A stretch of DNA of 64,000 nt from Spongiibacter nanhainus (GCF_016132545.1 NZ_CP066167.1:3160001-3224000); one strand, 5' to 3'. Counted from the first letter of the stretch, positions 17,358 to 27,817 are shown. Made by a program: numbers and translations. Notes: generated by a model not told the origin, from the sequence alone.

Positions 17358-18224
17358 CTAGAAATTATCGCGGAGGAATTCCCGCGATTTTTTAACCGCC
17401 GAATTACCCGTGTTGCCGTAGCGATCCAGCACGTTGGTCAGCATCTGTTGAGCCTTCTGCTTCTCGCCCTGAAGAAAGTAAACGGTACCCAATTTATACA
17501 TGGCGGCCGGCACTTTGCCATTGTTGGGGTAGTCGGTCAGTAATTTTTGAAAGGCCTGAGCGGAGGCCTCCAAGTTGCGCTCGCCCACCGCATAGAGTTC
17601 ACCCAGCCAATACCACGCATTGGGCGTATAACGGTCATCGGGGTAACGCTGAATATAGCTTTTGAAAGCCTCGATCGCCTGATCATAGTCCCGCGCCTTG
17701 ACCAAAGCGTAGGCCTGGGCGTAATCCTGGGACGGATTGCCCGTTAAGGTGGCCGCGGCCTCAGAACCAGATGCGTCGTCAGATTCGCTGGCATCAGCCG
17801 GGCTGGCAGATGCCGCCGGGCTGACGCCAGCACTGGGCGAAGCAGCCACTGCGCTATCCGCCGTGGCGGTTTCGCCTTCAGCTGACGCCATGGCCGCTGG
17901 GTCATCACTGCTACTGCCCAGGGGGGAAGACGGAGCGGTACCACTCATGGCACTGAGCCTGCGATCCACGTCCAGATAGCGATCGAGACTTTGCTGTTTT
18001 AACTGGCGCAACTGATGCCCTTGCTGCTCAACGGTTCCCCGCAGTGACATAACCTCCTGCCGCAGCTGCTGCAGCTGGCGATAGAGCTCTGCCTGCATAC
18101 TGGCATTACTGCCCTCGGCACGGCGGCCGGGGTCGTTAATGTCTTCAATGGGGGCTTGCGCCCCCACAGGGCCGGCGAAAACGCCGGCCAGAATCATGGG
18201 AATAGCCGTTTTTTTCAATTGCAT
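17358..18224 (-). CDS. cpoB: Cell division coordinator CpoB (YbgF)
   Basis: CpoB is a periplasmic TolA-binding protein that links outer-membrane constriction to peptidoglycan synthesis. The 288-residue product has a signal peptide (about 1-22, ending GAQA), an N-terminal trimerising coiled coil (about 40-90, heptad-rich QLYRQLQQLRQEV), a Ser/Ala-rich low-complexity linker (about 90-160), and C-terminal TPR repeats (about 165-285, with YTPNAWYWLGELY). The low-complexity linker is longer than in E. coli. The ATG at 18224 is preferred over the TTG just before it because of AAAAGG upstream. It ends the tol-pal operon. Confidence 0.94.
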   Translation of the reverse strand: MQLKKTAIPMILAGVFAGPVGAQAPIEDINDPGRRAEGSNASMQAELYRQLQQLRQEVMSLRGTVEQQGHQLRQLKQQSLDRYLDVDRRLSAMSGTAPSSPLGSSSDDPAAMASAEGETATADSAVAASPSAGVSPAASASPADASESDDASGSEAAATLTGNPSQDYAQAYALVKARDYDQAIEAFKSYIQRYPDDRYTPNAWYWLGELYAVGERNLEASAQAFQKLLTDYPNNGKVPAAMYKLGTVYFLQGEKQKAQQMLTNVLDRYGNTGNSAVKKSREFLRDNF

Positions 18225-18260
18225 CAATTTGCCTTTTCGTCGAATTGCCTCTACCGACGC

Positions 18261-18764
18261 TTATTTTAGTTCAACGCGACGGTTTTTAGCATAGGACGAT
18301 TCACTTTGACCAAATGCTACCGGACGCTCCTCACCATAGCTGACGGTTTCAATACGGTAACGAGGGATACCGTTGATCGCCATGTACTCGGCCACTGCCT
18401 GCGCACGACGCTCGCCCAGGGCAATGTTGTACTCCCGGGTGCCGCGCTCATCGGCGTGACCTTCCAGGCGAATCGGGCCAGTGGTGTTCTTCAGACGGTT
18501 GATCTGCGCGTCCAAAGCACGGCGAGTGTCCATAGACAGCGAAGCCTGATCAAAATCGAAGTAGAACACCGTTTGCAGGTTGGCCATCTCTTCGGCGGTA
18601 TCGAACTCTGAGCTGGAGCTGGAATCTTTCGGCTCAGTATAGGTGCTGAAACCGTCGTCGTTCATTGACCCTTCACCACTGGCGTCAGTATCGGTTGACG
18701 AACAACCGCTTAACAGCAGACCAGAAAGTACCGCACCCAGAACAAATTTATATTGGAATTTCAT
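18261..18764 (-). CDS. pal: Peptidoglycan-associated lipoprotein Pal
   Basis: Pal is an outer-membrane lipoprotein that binds peptidoglycan and TolB. The lipobox LLSGC gives lipidation at Cys21. An acidic, Ser-rich linker (about 25-60) leads to the OmpA-type domain with VFYFDFDQASL and the diaminopimelate-binding GHADERGTREYNIALGERRA segment. The 167-residue length is typical. AGGGAAAA precedes the ATG. It sits between tolB and cpoB as expected. Confidence 0.97.
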   Translation of the reverse strand: MKFQYKFVLGAVLSGLLLSGCSSTDTDASGEGSMNDDGFSTYTEPKDSSSSSEFDTAEEMANLQTVFYFDFDQASLSMDTRRALDAQINRLKNTTGPIRLEGHADERGTREYNIALGERRAQAVAEYMAINGIPRYRIETVSYGEERPVAFGQSESSYAKNRRVELK

Positions 18765-18890
18765 AGTTTTTTCCCTGTTTAATGGTTAGATCACGCAAGA
18801 CCCTTTTAGGCGGTCCTTGCATTTTCCTGTTGCACAGTAAATTGCACTACCAATTACACATCCAGATACACGCAGATACTACGTTTCTTT

Positions 18891-18920
18891 TTACCGCGAC
18901 TTACCGCGTCTTACCGCGAC
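18891..18920. repeat. Three tandem 10-bp repeats after tolB
   Basis: TTACCGCGAC, TTACCGCGTC and TTACCGCGAC stand head to tail, ending exactly at the tolB stop codon (18921). They lie in the 156-bp tolB-pal spacer. The role is unknown; slippage or a protein site are possible. Confidence 0.85.
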
Positions 18921-20216
18921 CTATTCTTCGAGGTAGGGAGACCAAGCAGGTTCCCTTACTTCGCCGAATTTTGATGGCAGGCGATATTTTACGCCACCAT
19001 CCACAGAGACGGCCGCCAGCACCCCCTTGCCGTTATGCTTTGTGGCGTACAGTAGCATACTCGCGTTTGGCGCTACACTGGGAGACTCGTCCAATTCGGT
19101 CGTGGTGAGAACTTCGACACGGTCGCGCTTAAAATCTTGCACTGCGATGTGAAAATTACCGTTACTTCTGTGTACCATGACCAACCCTAGGTTGTCCGGC
19201 AGCACTCGGGCCCGGGCGTTATAGTCCCCTTCAAAGGTCACCCGCTCTACGTAACCGGTCGCCAGCTCGACTTTGTAAATTTGCGGCTTGCCACCCCGGT
19301 CGGAAGTAAATACCAGGTGTTTGCCGTCGGGCATCCACGCCGGCTCAGTATCGATGGCAAAATGCGTGGTGATCCGGCGCAGTTTGCGGGTCGCCAGGTC
19401 CATAACATAGATATCCGGCGAGCCATCTTTGGACAGCACCATGGCCATTTGATCGCCATTGGGTGAAAACGCCGGTGAACCGTTGATACCAGTGAAGCTG
19501 GTGATTTGCTCCCGCTTACCGGTACTCAGATTCTGTAGGTAAATCGCCGGCCGACTGGTCTCGAATGACACGTAGGCAATGCGGTTGCCGTCCGGCGCCC
19601 AGGTCGGTGCCAGAATCGGCTCTTTGGTATCCAACAACACTTTCTCGTTGGCACCGTCAATATCGCTTTGCAGCAAGCGGAAACGGAAGCGGGCATCACC
19701 CTCCCGAACAGCAGAGACATAAAGCAGCTGGGTACGGAATGCCCCCCGCACATTGGTCAGTTGCTCATACACCCGATCGGCGATGGTGTGGGCCAGATAC
19801 CGAGGCCGGCTGGCGCGGCTCAAATCAGTGCCAGTAAGAATAACCCGCTGGGTATTTACATCCAGAAGCTGATAGCGGGCAACCAGGTTATCAGTGCCGG
19901 AAACCCCCAACTGACCGACCAACACGTAATCTACGCCCAGGCTTTTCCAATCCCGGAAATACACCTCCTCGGCAGAGGCCGGCCGACTCAACATATCGGC
20001 TCGGCTCAGTGGTCTGAACAAGCCACTGCGGTGGAGATCGCTCTCGACAATCGCCGCAATATCCTCGGCGACCGTCAGCCCCGGTTTCCAAGCAAAGGGC
20101 ACGATCGCGATAGGCACTGGGTCGTCATTGCCCTGGTTCACTTCGATGGTTAACTCGGCCCTGGCCAGGGGGCCAAGAAGCACGAGGATAAGCAGTAAAA
20201 CAGCTCGCATCGACAT
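18921..20216 (-). CDS. tolB: Tol-Pal system beta-propeller protein TolB
   Basis: TolB is the periplasmic propeller that binds Pal and contacts TolA. The 431-residue product has a signal peptide (about 1-20, ending ARA), an N-terminal alpha/beta domain (about 22-160) and WD40-like PD repeats, for instance [26 protein letters not shown] and [17 protein letters not shown]. The start codon overlaps the tolA stop in TAATG. A second Met two codons on is also possible. Confidence 0.97.
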   Translation of the reverse strand: MSMRAVLLLILVLLGPLARAELTIEVNQGNDDPVPIAIVPFAWKPGLTVAEDIAAIVESDLHRSGLFRPLSRADMLSRPASAEEVYFRDWKSLGVDYVLVGQLGVSGTDNLVARYQLLDVNTQRVILTGTDLSRASRPRYLAHTIADRVYEQLTNVRGAFRTQLLYVSAVREGDARFRFRLLQSDIDGANEKVLLDTKEPILAPTWAPDGNRIAYVSFETSRPAIYLQNLSTGKREQITSFTGINGSPAFSPNGDQMAMVLSKDGSPDIYVMDLATRKLRRITTHFAIDTEPAWMPDGKHLVFTSDRGGKPQIYKVELATGYVERVTFEGDYNARARVLPDNLGLVMVHRSNGNFHIAVQDFKRDRVEVLTTTELDESPSVAPNASMLLYATKHNGKGVLAAVSVDGGVKYRLPSKFGEVREPAWSPYLEE

Positions 20217-20956
20217 TATCGCCTCAAATCTGTTGGGTTGAATCGTATGGTGAAGCGGCGGAAGTTTTTGCTAAACACACCGGGCTCTTTCGCCGCCAGT
20301 TCGCGCAATTCCTGCACTTGACCCACTCGCTCTATGGCATCCAGCGCCGACTGATCAAACGCGAGATGGCCACTACTATCGACGACATTGGGGTTAATAA
20401 ATTCACCCGTCGGCAAAATCTCGAAGCGTACCACCACCACCATATTGTTTCGGGCGGTTGGGGGTCTACGCCAATTGCGCTGCACCAAGTCGGCGATCAG
20501 ATCGCTGTAGGTAGACGCCAACTCGGCATCTTCGATCGCCTCATCCTCACTGGCGATAGCCGCGGCTAGCTCTTCCTCCTGCTGACGGCGAATTTGCTCT
20601 TCCAGCGCCCGCTGTTTGGCTTCCTCCCTCGCCTTTTCCCGAGCCCTTTCCTCCGCTTTTTTCTTGCGAATCTCTTCCGGAGTGGGCCCCTTGGGTTTTG
20701 GCTCAGGCTTGGGCTCAGGTTTTGGAGCCGGTTTGGGCTCGGGTTTTGGTTTTGGTTTTGGCTTAGGCGCTGGCTTGGGAGGCGGCGCCTTCTTAGGCGG
20801 CGCCGGTGGTGGCTTTTCCACCACCAGTTTTGCGTGGATCACCCTGGGTTTGGCCTTGAGTTCCTGGCTTTGCTGCAGCCCAGGCACACCCACAATGATC
20901 AGCAATGCGATCAATCCATGCAGTAACAGGGTTGCCAGTGCGGGTATCAGCTGCAT
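20216..20956 (-). CDS. tolA: Tol-Pal system protein TolA, short Pro/Lys-rich form
   Basis: TolA spans the periplasm from the TolQR motor to TolB and Pal. The product is 246 residues, much shorter than E. coli TolA (421). It has an N-terminal membrane anchor (about 5-25), a Pro-Lys/Pro-Glu stem (about 50-90, repeats of KP and EP), a shorter charged helical stretch ([20 protein letters not shown]), and a recognisable C-terminal TolA domain (about 145-246, [22 protein letters not shown]). The stem resembles TonB more than classic TolA. Its tail overlaps tolB by one base. Confidence 0.94.
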   Translation of the reverse strand: MQLIPALATLLLHGLIALLIIVGVPGLQQSQELKAKPRVIHAKLVVEKPPPAPPKKAPPPKPAPKPKPKPKPEPKPAPKPEPKPEPKPKGPTPEEIRKKKAEERAREKAREEAKQRALEEQIRRQQEEELAAAIASEDEAIEDAELASTYSDLIADLVQRNWRRPPTARNNMVVVVRFEILPTGEFINPNVVDSSGHLAFDQSALDAIERVGQVQELRELAAKEPGVFSKNFRRFTIRFNPTDLRR

Positions 20957-20958
20957 GC

Positions 20959-21399
20959 TTACCTGCCACTATCCGCCAGCGGTTCCTGGGTGATAAGCCC
21001 CACCGAGGCGGCCCCCGCCCCCTGTAAGGTCGCCATGGCCGCGACGACTTTGCCATAGCTAACGGCATTGTCGCCCTTCACCATCACCGGAGTCTTGGGC
21101 TTATTACGCAAAATTTTGGCCAGTTTATCGCCAATTTCCGCCAGCTCCACCGGCTCGTTTTGCTTGGCCGGATCCCCCAAACTCACGTAGTAACGACCTT
21201 CCTTATCAACGGATACCACAATCGGATCGTCTTCCTCGGAGGATACCGGTTCGGTGGACGCCTCAGGCAAATCCACTTGCACCCCCTGCACCAACAGCGG
21301 AGCTGTCACCATAAAAACGATCAACAGCACCAACATCACGTCGATATAGGGCACGACATTGATATCGGACATTGGCTTGCGTTTGGCGCGACGGCCCAT
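20959..21399 (-). CDS. tolR: Tol-Pal system protein TolR
   Basis: TolR pairs with TolQ as the proton-driven motor that energises TolA. The 146-residue product has one membrane segment (about 20-40) carrying the conserved Asp in INVVPYIDVMLVLLIVFM, and a periplasmic ExbD/TolR domain. The start at 21399 is set by AAGGAGA six nt upstream; longer in-frame sequence overlaps tolQ and is not used. It lies 25 bp after tolQ and 2 bp before tolA. Confidence 0.96.
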   Translation of the reverse strand: MGRRAKRKPMSDINVVPYIDVMLVLLIVFMVTAPLLVQGVQVDLPEASTEPVSSEEDDPIVVSVDKEGRYYVSLGDPAKQNEPVELAEIGDKLAKILRNKPKTPVMVKGDNAVSYGKVVAAMATLQGAGAASVGLITQEPLADSGR

Positions 21400-21424
21400 A
21401 GTGTTCTCCTTATTCCCGCCGCCG

Positions 21425-22102
21425 TTAGTCTTTGGTGTGCACCTGACGGTGCAGAATACTGGAGAACTCATCGGCAAAGGTTTCATATTTGCCGTAATAG
21501 GAATCCACTTTAGCGGAGAAGCGGTTAAAAGAGACCACCGCCGGGATTGCCGCTATCAAGCCCATGGCCGTTGCGATCAAGGCCTCGGAAATACCTGGTG
21601 CCACCGTCGCCAGTGTGGCTTGCTGCACCTGCCCCAGACCGTGAAAAGACCCCATGATGCCCCAGACCGTGCCCAGCAGACCGACATAGGGGCTGGTGGA
21701 ACCCACCGTGGCCAAAAACGGTAAGTGGTGCTCCATTCGCTCTTCTTCCCTGGCCAGCGCCACTCTCATGGCCCGCTGGCAGCCATCCATAATCGCATCG
21801 GAATCAATATTGCGTTTGGCGAGACGAGTAAACTCTTTGAAGCCGGCCCGGAATACGCTTTCCATACCCATCGCCGGCTGCTTGTCTTTGCTGCCCTCGT
21901 CGTACAATTGGTTGAGGTCGGCGCCAGACCAGAAATGGGATTCAAACCGCGCCATCTCACCCTCAGCGAGGCGGAAATACATGATGCGCTGCACGATCAT
22001 GTACCAGGACACCACTGATGCCAGCACCAGAATGGCCATAATGGCCTGTACAAAAAAGCTGGCCTGGCTGATCAGGTGCAGTACGGAAAGCTCTTGATCC
22101 AC
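21425..22102 (-). CDS. tolQ: Tol-Pal system protein TolQ
   Basis: TolQ is the three-helix inner-membrane subunit of the Tol motor, of the MotA/TolQ/ExbB family. The 225-residue product has membrane segments near 15-37, 132-155 and 165-190, with the conserved GLLGTVWGIMGSF and the Thr-rich APGISEALIATAMGL. The GTG start is supported by GGGAGAAG seven nt upstream. It follows ybgC by 16 bp. Confidence 0.97.
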   Translation of the reverse strand: MDQELSVLHLISQASFFVQAIMAILVLASVVSWYMIVQRIMYFRLAEGEMARFESHFWSGADLNQLYDEGSKDKQPAMGMESVFRAGFKEFTRLAKRNIDSDAIMDGCQRAMRVALAREEERMEHHLPFLATVGSTSPYVGLLGTVWGIMGSFHGLGQVQQATLATVAPGISEALIATAMGLIAAIPAVVSFNRFSAKVDSYYGKYETFADEFSSILHRQVHTKD

Positions 22103-22118
22103 TGCGTTCTTCTCCCTA

Positions 22119-22547
22119 TTAGTCGGTATGTGTTCCGCTTGGCTGCGAGACGGTTTGCGCGGCCAAGGCCGCCCGCATCGCGTCAGGTATCGCTTTGGGG
22201 CGCCGCGTCTCGCAATCTACACAGGCGATACGAATATCGCCGTCGCACAGCAGCTCGCCGCCCCGATACACCTCTTGGTAAAAGGTCATACCGGCGCGCC
22301 CCAGTTTGCTAAGGTTTGCACTGACGTCCAGACAATCGTCCAGTTGTGCAGAGCGACGGTATTTCACATGGGCCTCACTGACCACAAACATCAGCCCATT
22401 GTTCCCCACGGCGGCTTTTCCAAAGCCCAATGTGCGCATAAACTCGGTGCGCGCGCGCTCCATATACTTTAGGTAATTCACATAAAACACGATACCGCCG
22501 GCATCGGTGTCCTCGATGTAGACCCGCAGCGGTAGGTGAAATTCCAT
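22119..22547 (-). CDS. ybgC: Acyl-CoA thioesterase YbgC
   Basis: YbgC is a hot-dog thioesterase encoded at the head of the tol-pal operon. The active-site motif RVYIEDTDAGGIVFYVNYLKYMERAR is clear at residues 8 onward. The 142-residue length is normal. I use the ATG at 22547, whose first base overlaps the ruvB stop in TGATG; the GTG one codon upstream is also open. Confidence 0.95.
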   Translation of the reverse strand: MEFHLPLRVYIEDTDAGGIVFYVNYLKYMERARTEFMRTLGFGKAAVGNNGLMFVVSEAHVKYRRSAQLDDCLDVSANLSKLGRAGMTFYQEVYRGGELLCDGDIRIACVDCETRRPKAIPDAMRAALAAQTVSQPSGTHTD

Positions 22548-23578
22548 CACAGATCCAGTTCAGCGGTAGTATTACCGGGATAATCCAGGCCAAAATGACG
22601 ATACGCCAGCGCGGTAAGGACACGCCCCCGAGGGGTGCGCATGATGTAACCCTGCTGAATCAAATACGGCTCCAGTACATCCTCTATGGTGCCCCGCTCC
22701 TCGCTGATGGCGGCGGCAAGGCTGTCGATGCCCACCGGCCCGCCATCGAATTTCTCCATTAACGCCAGTAGCAAGCGGCGGTCCAGATGGTCAAAACCCT
22801 GCTCGTCGACATTGAGCATTCTCAATGCTTGATCGGCAACCTCTGCGGTAACACGACCATCGGCGCGCACCTCGGCAAAATCCCTCACCCGGCGCAACAG
22901 GCGATTGGCTATGCGGGGAGTGCCCCGGGAGCGCTTGGCAATTTCCTCCGCGCCCTCGGGCTCAATGGCCATATCGAGAATGCCCGCCGAGCGGCTCACA
23001 ATGGTGGAAAGATCCGCCACATTGTAAAACTCCAGACGCTGAACAATGCCGAAGCGATCCCGCAGCGGCGACGTCAGTAGCCCCGCCCTGGTGGTCGCTC
23101 CCACCAGAGTAAAAGGCGGCAGATCCAGTTTGATAGAGCGTGCCGCCGGCCCCTCGCCGATGACGATATCCAGCTGAAAGTCTTCCATCGCCGGGTAGAG
23201 GATCTCTTCGATATGGGGACTGAGGCGGTGAATCTCGTCGATAAACAGTACGTCGCCCTGCTCCAGATTGGTCATCAGCGCCGCCAGGTCACCGGCTTTT
23301 TCCAGCACCGGGCCGGAGGTGGTGCGCAGGGACACTCCCATCTCGTTGGCGAGAATATTGGCCAAGGTGGTTTTACCCAGGCCCGGGGGACCAAAGATCA
23401 GAGTGTGGTCCAAGGACTCCTGACGTTGACGGGCAGCGCGGATAAAAATATCCATCTGCTCACGCACCGCTGGTTGGCCAATGTAGTCCTGCAGGGCCTT
23501 GGGGCGGATGGCGCGATCAAAGCGCTCCTCTCCGGGCTCCCCGCCCTCTGCCGCCACCAGTCGATCGATTTCTATCAT
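22547..23578 (-). CDS. ruvB: Holliday junction branch migration ATPase RuvB
   Basis: RuvB is the hexameric AAA+ motor that drives branch migration with RuvA. The 343-residue product has Walker [10 protein letters not shown], Walker B FIDEIHRL, sensor GATTRAG and the C-terminal winged helix. Its ATG lies 8 bp after the ruvA stop, and its stop overlaps ybgC. Confidence 0.98.
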   Translation of the reverse strand: MIEIDRLVAAEGGEPGEERFDRAIRPKALQDYIGQPAVREQMDIFIRAARQRQESLDHTLIFGPPGLGKTTLANILANEMGVSLRTTSGPVLEKAGDLAALMTNLEQGDVLFIDEIHRLSPHIEEILYPAMEDFQLDIVIGEGPAARSIKLDLPPFTLVGATTRAGLLTSPLRDRFGIVQRLEFYNVADLSTIVSRSAGILDMAIEPEGAEEIAKRSRGTPRIANRLLRRVRDFAEVRADGRVTAEVADQALRMLNVDEQGFDHLDRRLLLALMEKFDGGPVGIDSLAAAISEERGTIEDVLEPYLIQQGYIMRTPRGRVLTALAYRHFGLDYPGNTTAELDL

Positions 23579-23585
23579 GCCTGCC

Positions 23586-24179
23586 CTACTTGATCATGTT
23601 TTTGAGTGCCTGGCGGATCAGCGCATCGCTGCCCTGCCCCTCGGTTTCTAAGGCCGCGATGGCCCTGCTGGCCTCCTGGGGTTTGTAGCCCAGTGCCACC
23701 AACGCCGCCTCGGCCTCTGCCGCTGCATCGACTACCGCCTCCCGGGGCGCACTGGCTAAACCGGCAGGAACCTGCCATTTTTGCAGTCGGTCCCGCATTT
23801 CTATAACCAAACGCTCAGCAGTTTTCTTGCCCACACCGGGCACCCGCACCAGGGAGGCCGTATCACCATCTTGCACACAGCGCACAAAATCGTCGCTATC
23901 CATGCCGGACTGAATGGCCAAAGCCATTTTGGGGCCAACGCCGTTGACCTTGATTAGATCCCTGAATAACTGACGACTGGAGGTATCGGCAAAACCATAC
24001 AGTTGCTGGGCATCTTCGCGGACCACAAAATGGGTGTAAAGCGCCACCTCGTCGCCCAGCGCCGGCAACTGATACAGCGTCGTCATGGGGACTAACACCT
24101 CGTAGCCTACCCCGCCAACATCGACAACGATTTCCGGGGCTTGTTTTTCGATCAGTATGCCGCGCAATCTGGCAATCAT
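23586..24179 (-). CDS. ruvA: Holliday junction DNA-binding protein RuvA
   Basis: RuvA tetramers hold the Holliday junction and load RuvB. The 197-residue product has the OB fold ([28 protein letters not shown]), two helix-hairpin-helix motifs ([10 protein letters not shown] and [12 protein letters not shown]) and the C-terminal RuvB-binding domain ([16 protein letters not shown]). It lies between ruvC and ruvB in the usual order. Confidence 0.97.
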   Translation of the reverse strand: MIARLRGILIEKQAPEIVVDVGGVGYEVLVPMTTLYQLPALGDEVALYTHFVVREDAQQLYGFADTSSRQLFRDLIKVNGVGPKMALAIQSGMDSDDFVRCVQDGDTASLVRVPGVGKKTAERLVIEMRDRLQKWQVPAGLASAPREAVVDAAAEAEAALVALGYKPQEASRAIAALETEGQGSDALIRQALKNMIK

Positions 24180-24225
24180 TCCACTTCCTTATCTTATGTT
24201 TACAGCATGGGGGCTAAAGATAGGC

Positions 24226-24738
24226 CTATAGCTGGGCGACTACTGGCCGCAATCGCGCATGGGCATGACACACAGCTGCCGCCAGAGCATCCGCAGCATC
24301 CTCTTGTGGCGCGGCGGGCAGGTTTAGCAGCACGCGTATCATATGCTGGATTTGATGCTTATCTGCCGCCCCAGTCCCCACCACCGCCTTTTTTATCTGC
24401 CGGGCGGAATACTCCGACACAGCGACACCTTCACTGACACAGGCAACCACTACCGCGCCCCGGGCTTGCCCCAATTTCAGCGCAGACCCCGCGCTCTTTG
24501 CCATAAAAACTTCCTCAACCACGGCTTCCGCCGGGCTGTATTCACGGATCACGGTTTGCAGATTGCGAAAGATCATTTCCAGGCGCGTCGGTAAGGCCGT
24601 GGCAGGCAGGCGAATGACGCCGCTGGTGACATAGCGACAGCGGGAACCCTCAACATCGATAATGCCGAAACCGGTTTTTTGTGAGCCGGGGTCAATCCCG
24701 ATAATGCGCGTCGCGGTGCGTGTCCCAGTTTGTGTCAT
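24226..24738 (-). CDS. ruvC: Holliday junction resolvase RuvC
   Basis: RuvC cuts Holliday junctions symmetrically. The catalytic acids are visible: Asp in IIGIDPGSQKTGFG, Glu in VVEEVF, and the Asp pair in EDAADALAAAVCHA. From the ATG at 24738 the protein is 170 residues, the family length. An ATG seven codons upstream (24759) is also open; neither has a good Shine-Dalgarno. The DNA just upstream is a tandem repeat array that separates ruvC from yebC, whereas in E. coli these genes are close. Confidence 0.95.
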   Translation of the reverse strand: MTQTGTRTATRIIGIDPGSQKTGFGIIDVEGSRCRYVTSGVIRLPATALPTRLEMIFRNLQTVIREYSPAEAVVEEVFMAKSAGSALKLGQARGAVVVACVSEGVAVSEYSARQIKKAVVGTGAADKHQIQHMIRVLLNLPAAPQEDAADALAAAVCHAHARLRPVVAQL

Positions 24739-24826
24739 AGTGGCGGGCGGATTGGCCATGTTTGCCCGCATTATGCATGAAGAAGCGCCATGAAGTCTCG
24801 GTGGGGCCTGTGCTTGCCTGGACGCC

Positions 24827-25207
24827 ATGGCGGACAGGTAAAGCGTTGTCCGCCCTACCAATCGGTGCCGTAGGGCGTACATCGCCCTTTATGTACGCCG
24901 CCTCATGCCAACGTTGGCATCGGTACAATGACATGCCTCCCACGGAGAGCATGGCGGACAGGTAAAACGTTGTCCGCCCTACCCACCGTGCCGTAGGGCG
25001 TACATCGCCCTTTATGTACGCCGCCCCGTGCCAACGCTGGCATCGGTACAATGACATGCCTCCCACGGAGAGCATGGCGGACAGGTAAAACGTTGTCCGC
25101 CCTACCCACCGTGCCGTAGGGCGTACATTGCCCTTTATGTACGCCGCCTCATGCCAACGCTGGCATCGGTACAATGACATGCCTCCCACGGAGAGCATGG
25201 CGGACAG
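24827..25207. repeat. Tandem array, three copies of a 123/124-bp unit
   Basis: Units start at 24827, 24951, 25074 and (11 bp only) 25197, each beginning ATGGCGGACAG. Copies differ at only a few positions. Each unit can form several hairpins: GGCGGACA/TGTCCGCC, GGCGTACAT/ATGTACGCC, and the palindrome TGCCAACGTTGGCA in copy 1. The GTAGGGCG motif flanking hairpins resembles REP-like elements common in gammaproteobacteria. The array fills the yebC-ruvC gap. Because two units are 123 bp, long frames run through it on the minus strand, but these are not believed to be genes. Confidence 0.93.
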
Positions 25208-25232
25208 TGCCAGCTAAGGAGACTGCGCCTAC

Positions 25233-25985
25233 TTAGTCTTCGTTCAGGGCTTCCAGCACCGCATCGGGGATGTCGGCATTGGTGTAAACGTTTTGCACGT
25301 CGTCGGAATCTTCCAACATATCCACCAAACCGAGGATATTCTCGGCGCCACTTTTATCCAGCTCCACGGTGGTAGAGGGCAACATAGCAATGCTGGCACT
25401 ATCATGCTCCAAACCTGCCGCCACCATCGCCTCTTTTACCGCCAAAAAATCTTCCCATGGGGTCAATACATCGATAGAGCCATCGTCATTGGTGACGACA
25501 TCGTCGGCACCCGCCTCTAGCGCCGCCTCCATAATCTGCTCCTCACTGGCACCTGCGGGATAACAGATCTGGCCTTTTTTACTGAACAGGTAGGCCACCG
25601 AACCATCGGTACCCAAATTGCCACCGCGCTTTGTAAAAGCGTGCCGTACTTCGGCGACGGTGCGATTGCGGTTGTCGGTCATGCACTCGACTAATACCGC
25701 CACCCCGCCGCTACCGTAGCCTTCATAGGTGACTTCTTCGTAGTTGTCGCCGTCGGCGTTGCCTGCGCCCCGGGCAATGGCTTTATCGATGGTATCGCGC
25801 TTCATATTATTGGACAGCGCTTTGTCCATCACCGCCCGCAGACGGGGGTTATCTTCCGGCGCAGGGCCGCCCTCTCGGGCCGCCACTACCAGTTCGCGGA
25901 TAATCTTGGTGAAGATTTTGCCCCGCTTGGCATCCTGGGCGGCTTTGCGATGTTTGATATTGGCCCATTTACTGTGACCGGCCAT
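25233..25985 (-). CDS. yebC: YebC/PmpR-family DNA-binding / translation regulator
   Basis: The 250-residue protein begins [25 protein letters not shown], the unmistakable YebC N-terminus. Family members bind DNA as regulators, and recent work on relatives links them to relief of ribosome stalling. It follows aspS and precedes ruvC, as in E. coli, though here with the repeat array in between. Confidence 0.97.
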   Translation of the reverse strand: MAGHSKWANIKHRKAAQDAKRGKIFTKIIRELVVAAREGGPAPEDNPRLRAVMDKALSNNMKRDTIDKAIARGAGNADGDNYEEVTYEGYGSGGVAVLVECMTDNRNRTVAEVRHAFTKRGGNLGTDGSVAYLFSKKGQICYPAGASEEQIMEAALEAGADDVVTNDDGSIDVLTPWEDFLAVKEAMVAAGLEHDSASIAMLPSTTVELDKSGAENILGLVDMLEDSDDVQNVYTNADIPDAVLEALNED

Positions 25986-26044
25986 GTCTCACTCCTCGCG
26001 TTGGCTATTCAGGACTGTTCAGTCTCCTCAGTGTATCGGCAGCA

Positions 26045-27817
26045 CTACGACTCGTCGGTTTTGCGCAGCCGAATATTGAGTTCGGTGAGCTGGCGACTTT
26101 CCACCACCCCAGGCGCATCGGTCATCACGCAGGCTGCGGTCTGGGTCTTGGGGAAGGCGATAACATCGCGAATGGAACGCGCGCCACTCATCAACATCAC
26201 CAGGCGATCCAGGCCAAAGGCCAAACCACCGTGGGGCGGCGCACCGTATTTGAGAGCGTCCAGCAGGAAGCCAAACTTCTCTTCCGCTTCTTCTTTATCG
26301 ATGCCCAGCACATCAAATACTGCCCGCTGCATATCCGGCTGATAGATACGTAGAGACCCACCACCCAACTCGGTGCCGTTGAGCACCATGTCGTAGGCAA
26401 TGGACAGCGCCTCGGCAGGCGCCGCCTTGAGCTCTTCCGGGCTGCAGGCCGGTGCTGTAAAAGGATGGTGCAAAGAGGTCAGGCCACCCTTGTCGTCCTC
26501 TTCGAACATGGGGAAGTCCACTACCCATAGCGGCGCCCAGTCGCAGGTATAAAGATTGAGGTCCTCGCCCAGCTTGCAGCGCAGCGCGCCCAAGGCCTCG
26601 TTGACCACCTTGGCACTGTCGGCGCCAAAGAAGATCAGATCGCCATTCTCAGCACCGACGCGTTCCAGAATAGCGCCCCGCACGTTTTCCGGCAGGAATT
26701 TGACGATGGGCGACTGCAGGCCGTTTTCCAGATCGGCCTTATCGTTAACCTTGATATAGGCCAAGCCCTTGGCACCGTAGATCCCGACAAACTTGGTGTA
26801 ATCGTCGATCTGTTTGCGGGTCAGCGCTTCATTGCCACCGGGGACTTTCAGTGCGGCAACCCGGCCCTTGGGATTGTTGGCCGGCCCGGAAAAGACTTTG
26901 AATTCGACCTCTGCCATCAAATCGCCGACATCCACCAGTTCCAGGGGAATCCGTAGATCGGGCTTGTCGCTACCAAAGCGAGACATGGCCTCGGCAAAGG
27001 GCATCCGCGGGAAATCGCCCAGATCCAGATCCAGCACCTCTTTATAGAGATCGCGGATCATGCCCTCAGCCACAGCCATGATCTGCTTGTCGTCCATAAA
27101 GGAGGTTTCGATATCGATCTGGGTAAATTCCGGCTGACGATCTGCGCGCAGATCTTCGTCCCGGAAGCACTTGGCGATCTGGTAGTAACGGTCAAAGCCC
27201 GACACCATCAACAGCTGCTTAAAGAGCTGGGGAGACTGGGGCAGCGCGAAGAACTTACCGCCGTGGGTCCGGCTCGGCACCAGATAATCCCGGGCCCCCT
27301 CTGGAGTGGCCCGAGTCAGAATTGGGGTCTCGATATCCAGAAAACCCTGCTCATCGAGGTAGCGGCGCAACACAGAGGTAATCCGCGCCCGCAGACGCAG
27401 TTTGTCGGAGATCGCATTGCGTCTCAGATCCAGATAACGGTAGCGAAGACGCACATCTTCACCGACCTCTGTGTGCTCGTCCAACTGAAACGGGGGCGTT
27501 TCGGCCTCGTTGAGAATCTCGATTTCCTTACCCAACACCTCGATTTCACCGGTGGCCATATTGGGATTCACGGTCGCAGCATCGCGAGCGCGTACCCGGC
27601 CACGAATTTTCAGCACATATTCGCCGCGCACCCGGTCTGCGGTTTGGAAGTGCTCACCGGTATCGGGGTCAAACACCACCTGCACAATCCCTTCGCGGTC
27701 CCGCATATCCAGAAAAATCACTCCACCGTGGTCCCGGCGGCGATCCACCCAACCACAGAGCGTGACTTCCTGGTCGATGTAATCACTGTTCAAACTGCCG
27801 CAATAGTGACTGCGCAT
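26045..27817 (-). CDS. aspS: Aspartyl-tRNA synthetase
   Basis: The 590-residue class II synthetase has the N-terminal OB-fold anticodon domain ([31 protein letters not shown]), the catalytic core with motif 2 [19 protein letters not shown], the bacterial GAD insertion (about 280-420) and motif 3 [13 protein letters not shown]. The length matches E. coli AspRS. It is first in the aspS-yebC-ruvCAB group. Confidence 0.98.
   Translation of the reverse strand: MRSHYCGSLNSDYIDQEVTLCGWVDRRRDHGGVIFLDMRDREGIVQVVFDPDTGEHFQTADRVRGEYVLKIRGRVRARDAATVNPNMATGEIEVLGKEIEILNEAETPPFQLDEHTEVGEDVRLRYRYLDLRRNAISDKLRLRARITSVLRRYLDEQGFLDIETPILTRATPEGARDYLVPSRTHGGKFFALPQSPQLFKQLLMVSGFDRYYQIAKCFRDEDLRADRQPEFTQIDIETSFMDDKQIMAVAEGMIRDLYKEVLDLDLGDFPRMPFAEAMSRFGSDKPDLRIPLELVDVGDLMAEVEFKVFSGPANNPKGRVAALKVPGGNEALTRKQIDDYTKFVGIYGAKGLAYIKVNDKADLENGLQSPIVKFLPENVRGAILERVGAENGDLIFFGADSAKVVNEALGALRCKLGEDLNLYTCDWAPLWVVDFPMFEEDDKGGLTSLHHPFTAPACSPEELKAAPAEALSIAYDMVLNGTELGGGSLRIYQPDMQRAVFDVLGIDKEEAEEKFGFLLDALKYGAPPHGGLAFGLDRLVMLMSGARSIRDVIAFPKTQTAACVMTDAPGVVESRQLTELNIRLRKTDES

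Noticed and set aside
24692-25198. 168-codon minus-strand frame with a repeated 41-residue unit
   Set aside because: It is the translation of the hairpin-rich 123-bp DNA repeat and runs out of frame into ruvC. The periodic protein follows from the DNA repeat, and its composition (Trp, Arg, Cys) is not like a natural repeat protein.
24827-25207. CRISPR array
   Set aside because: Units are contiguous 123-bp repeats with no spacers and no cas genes nearby.
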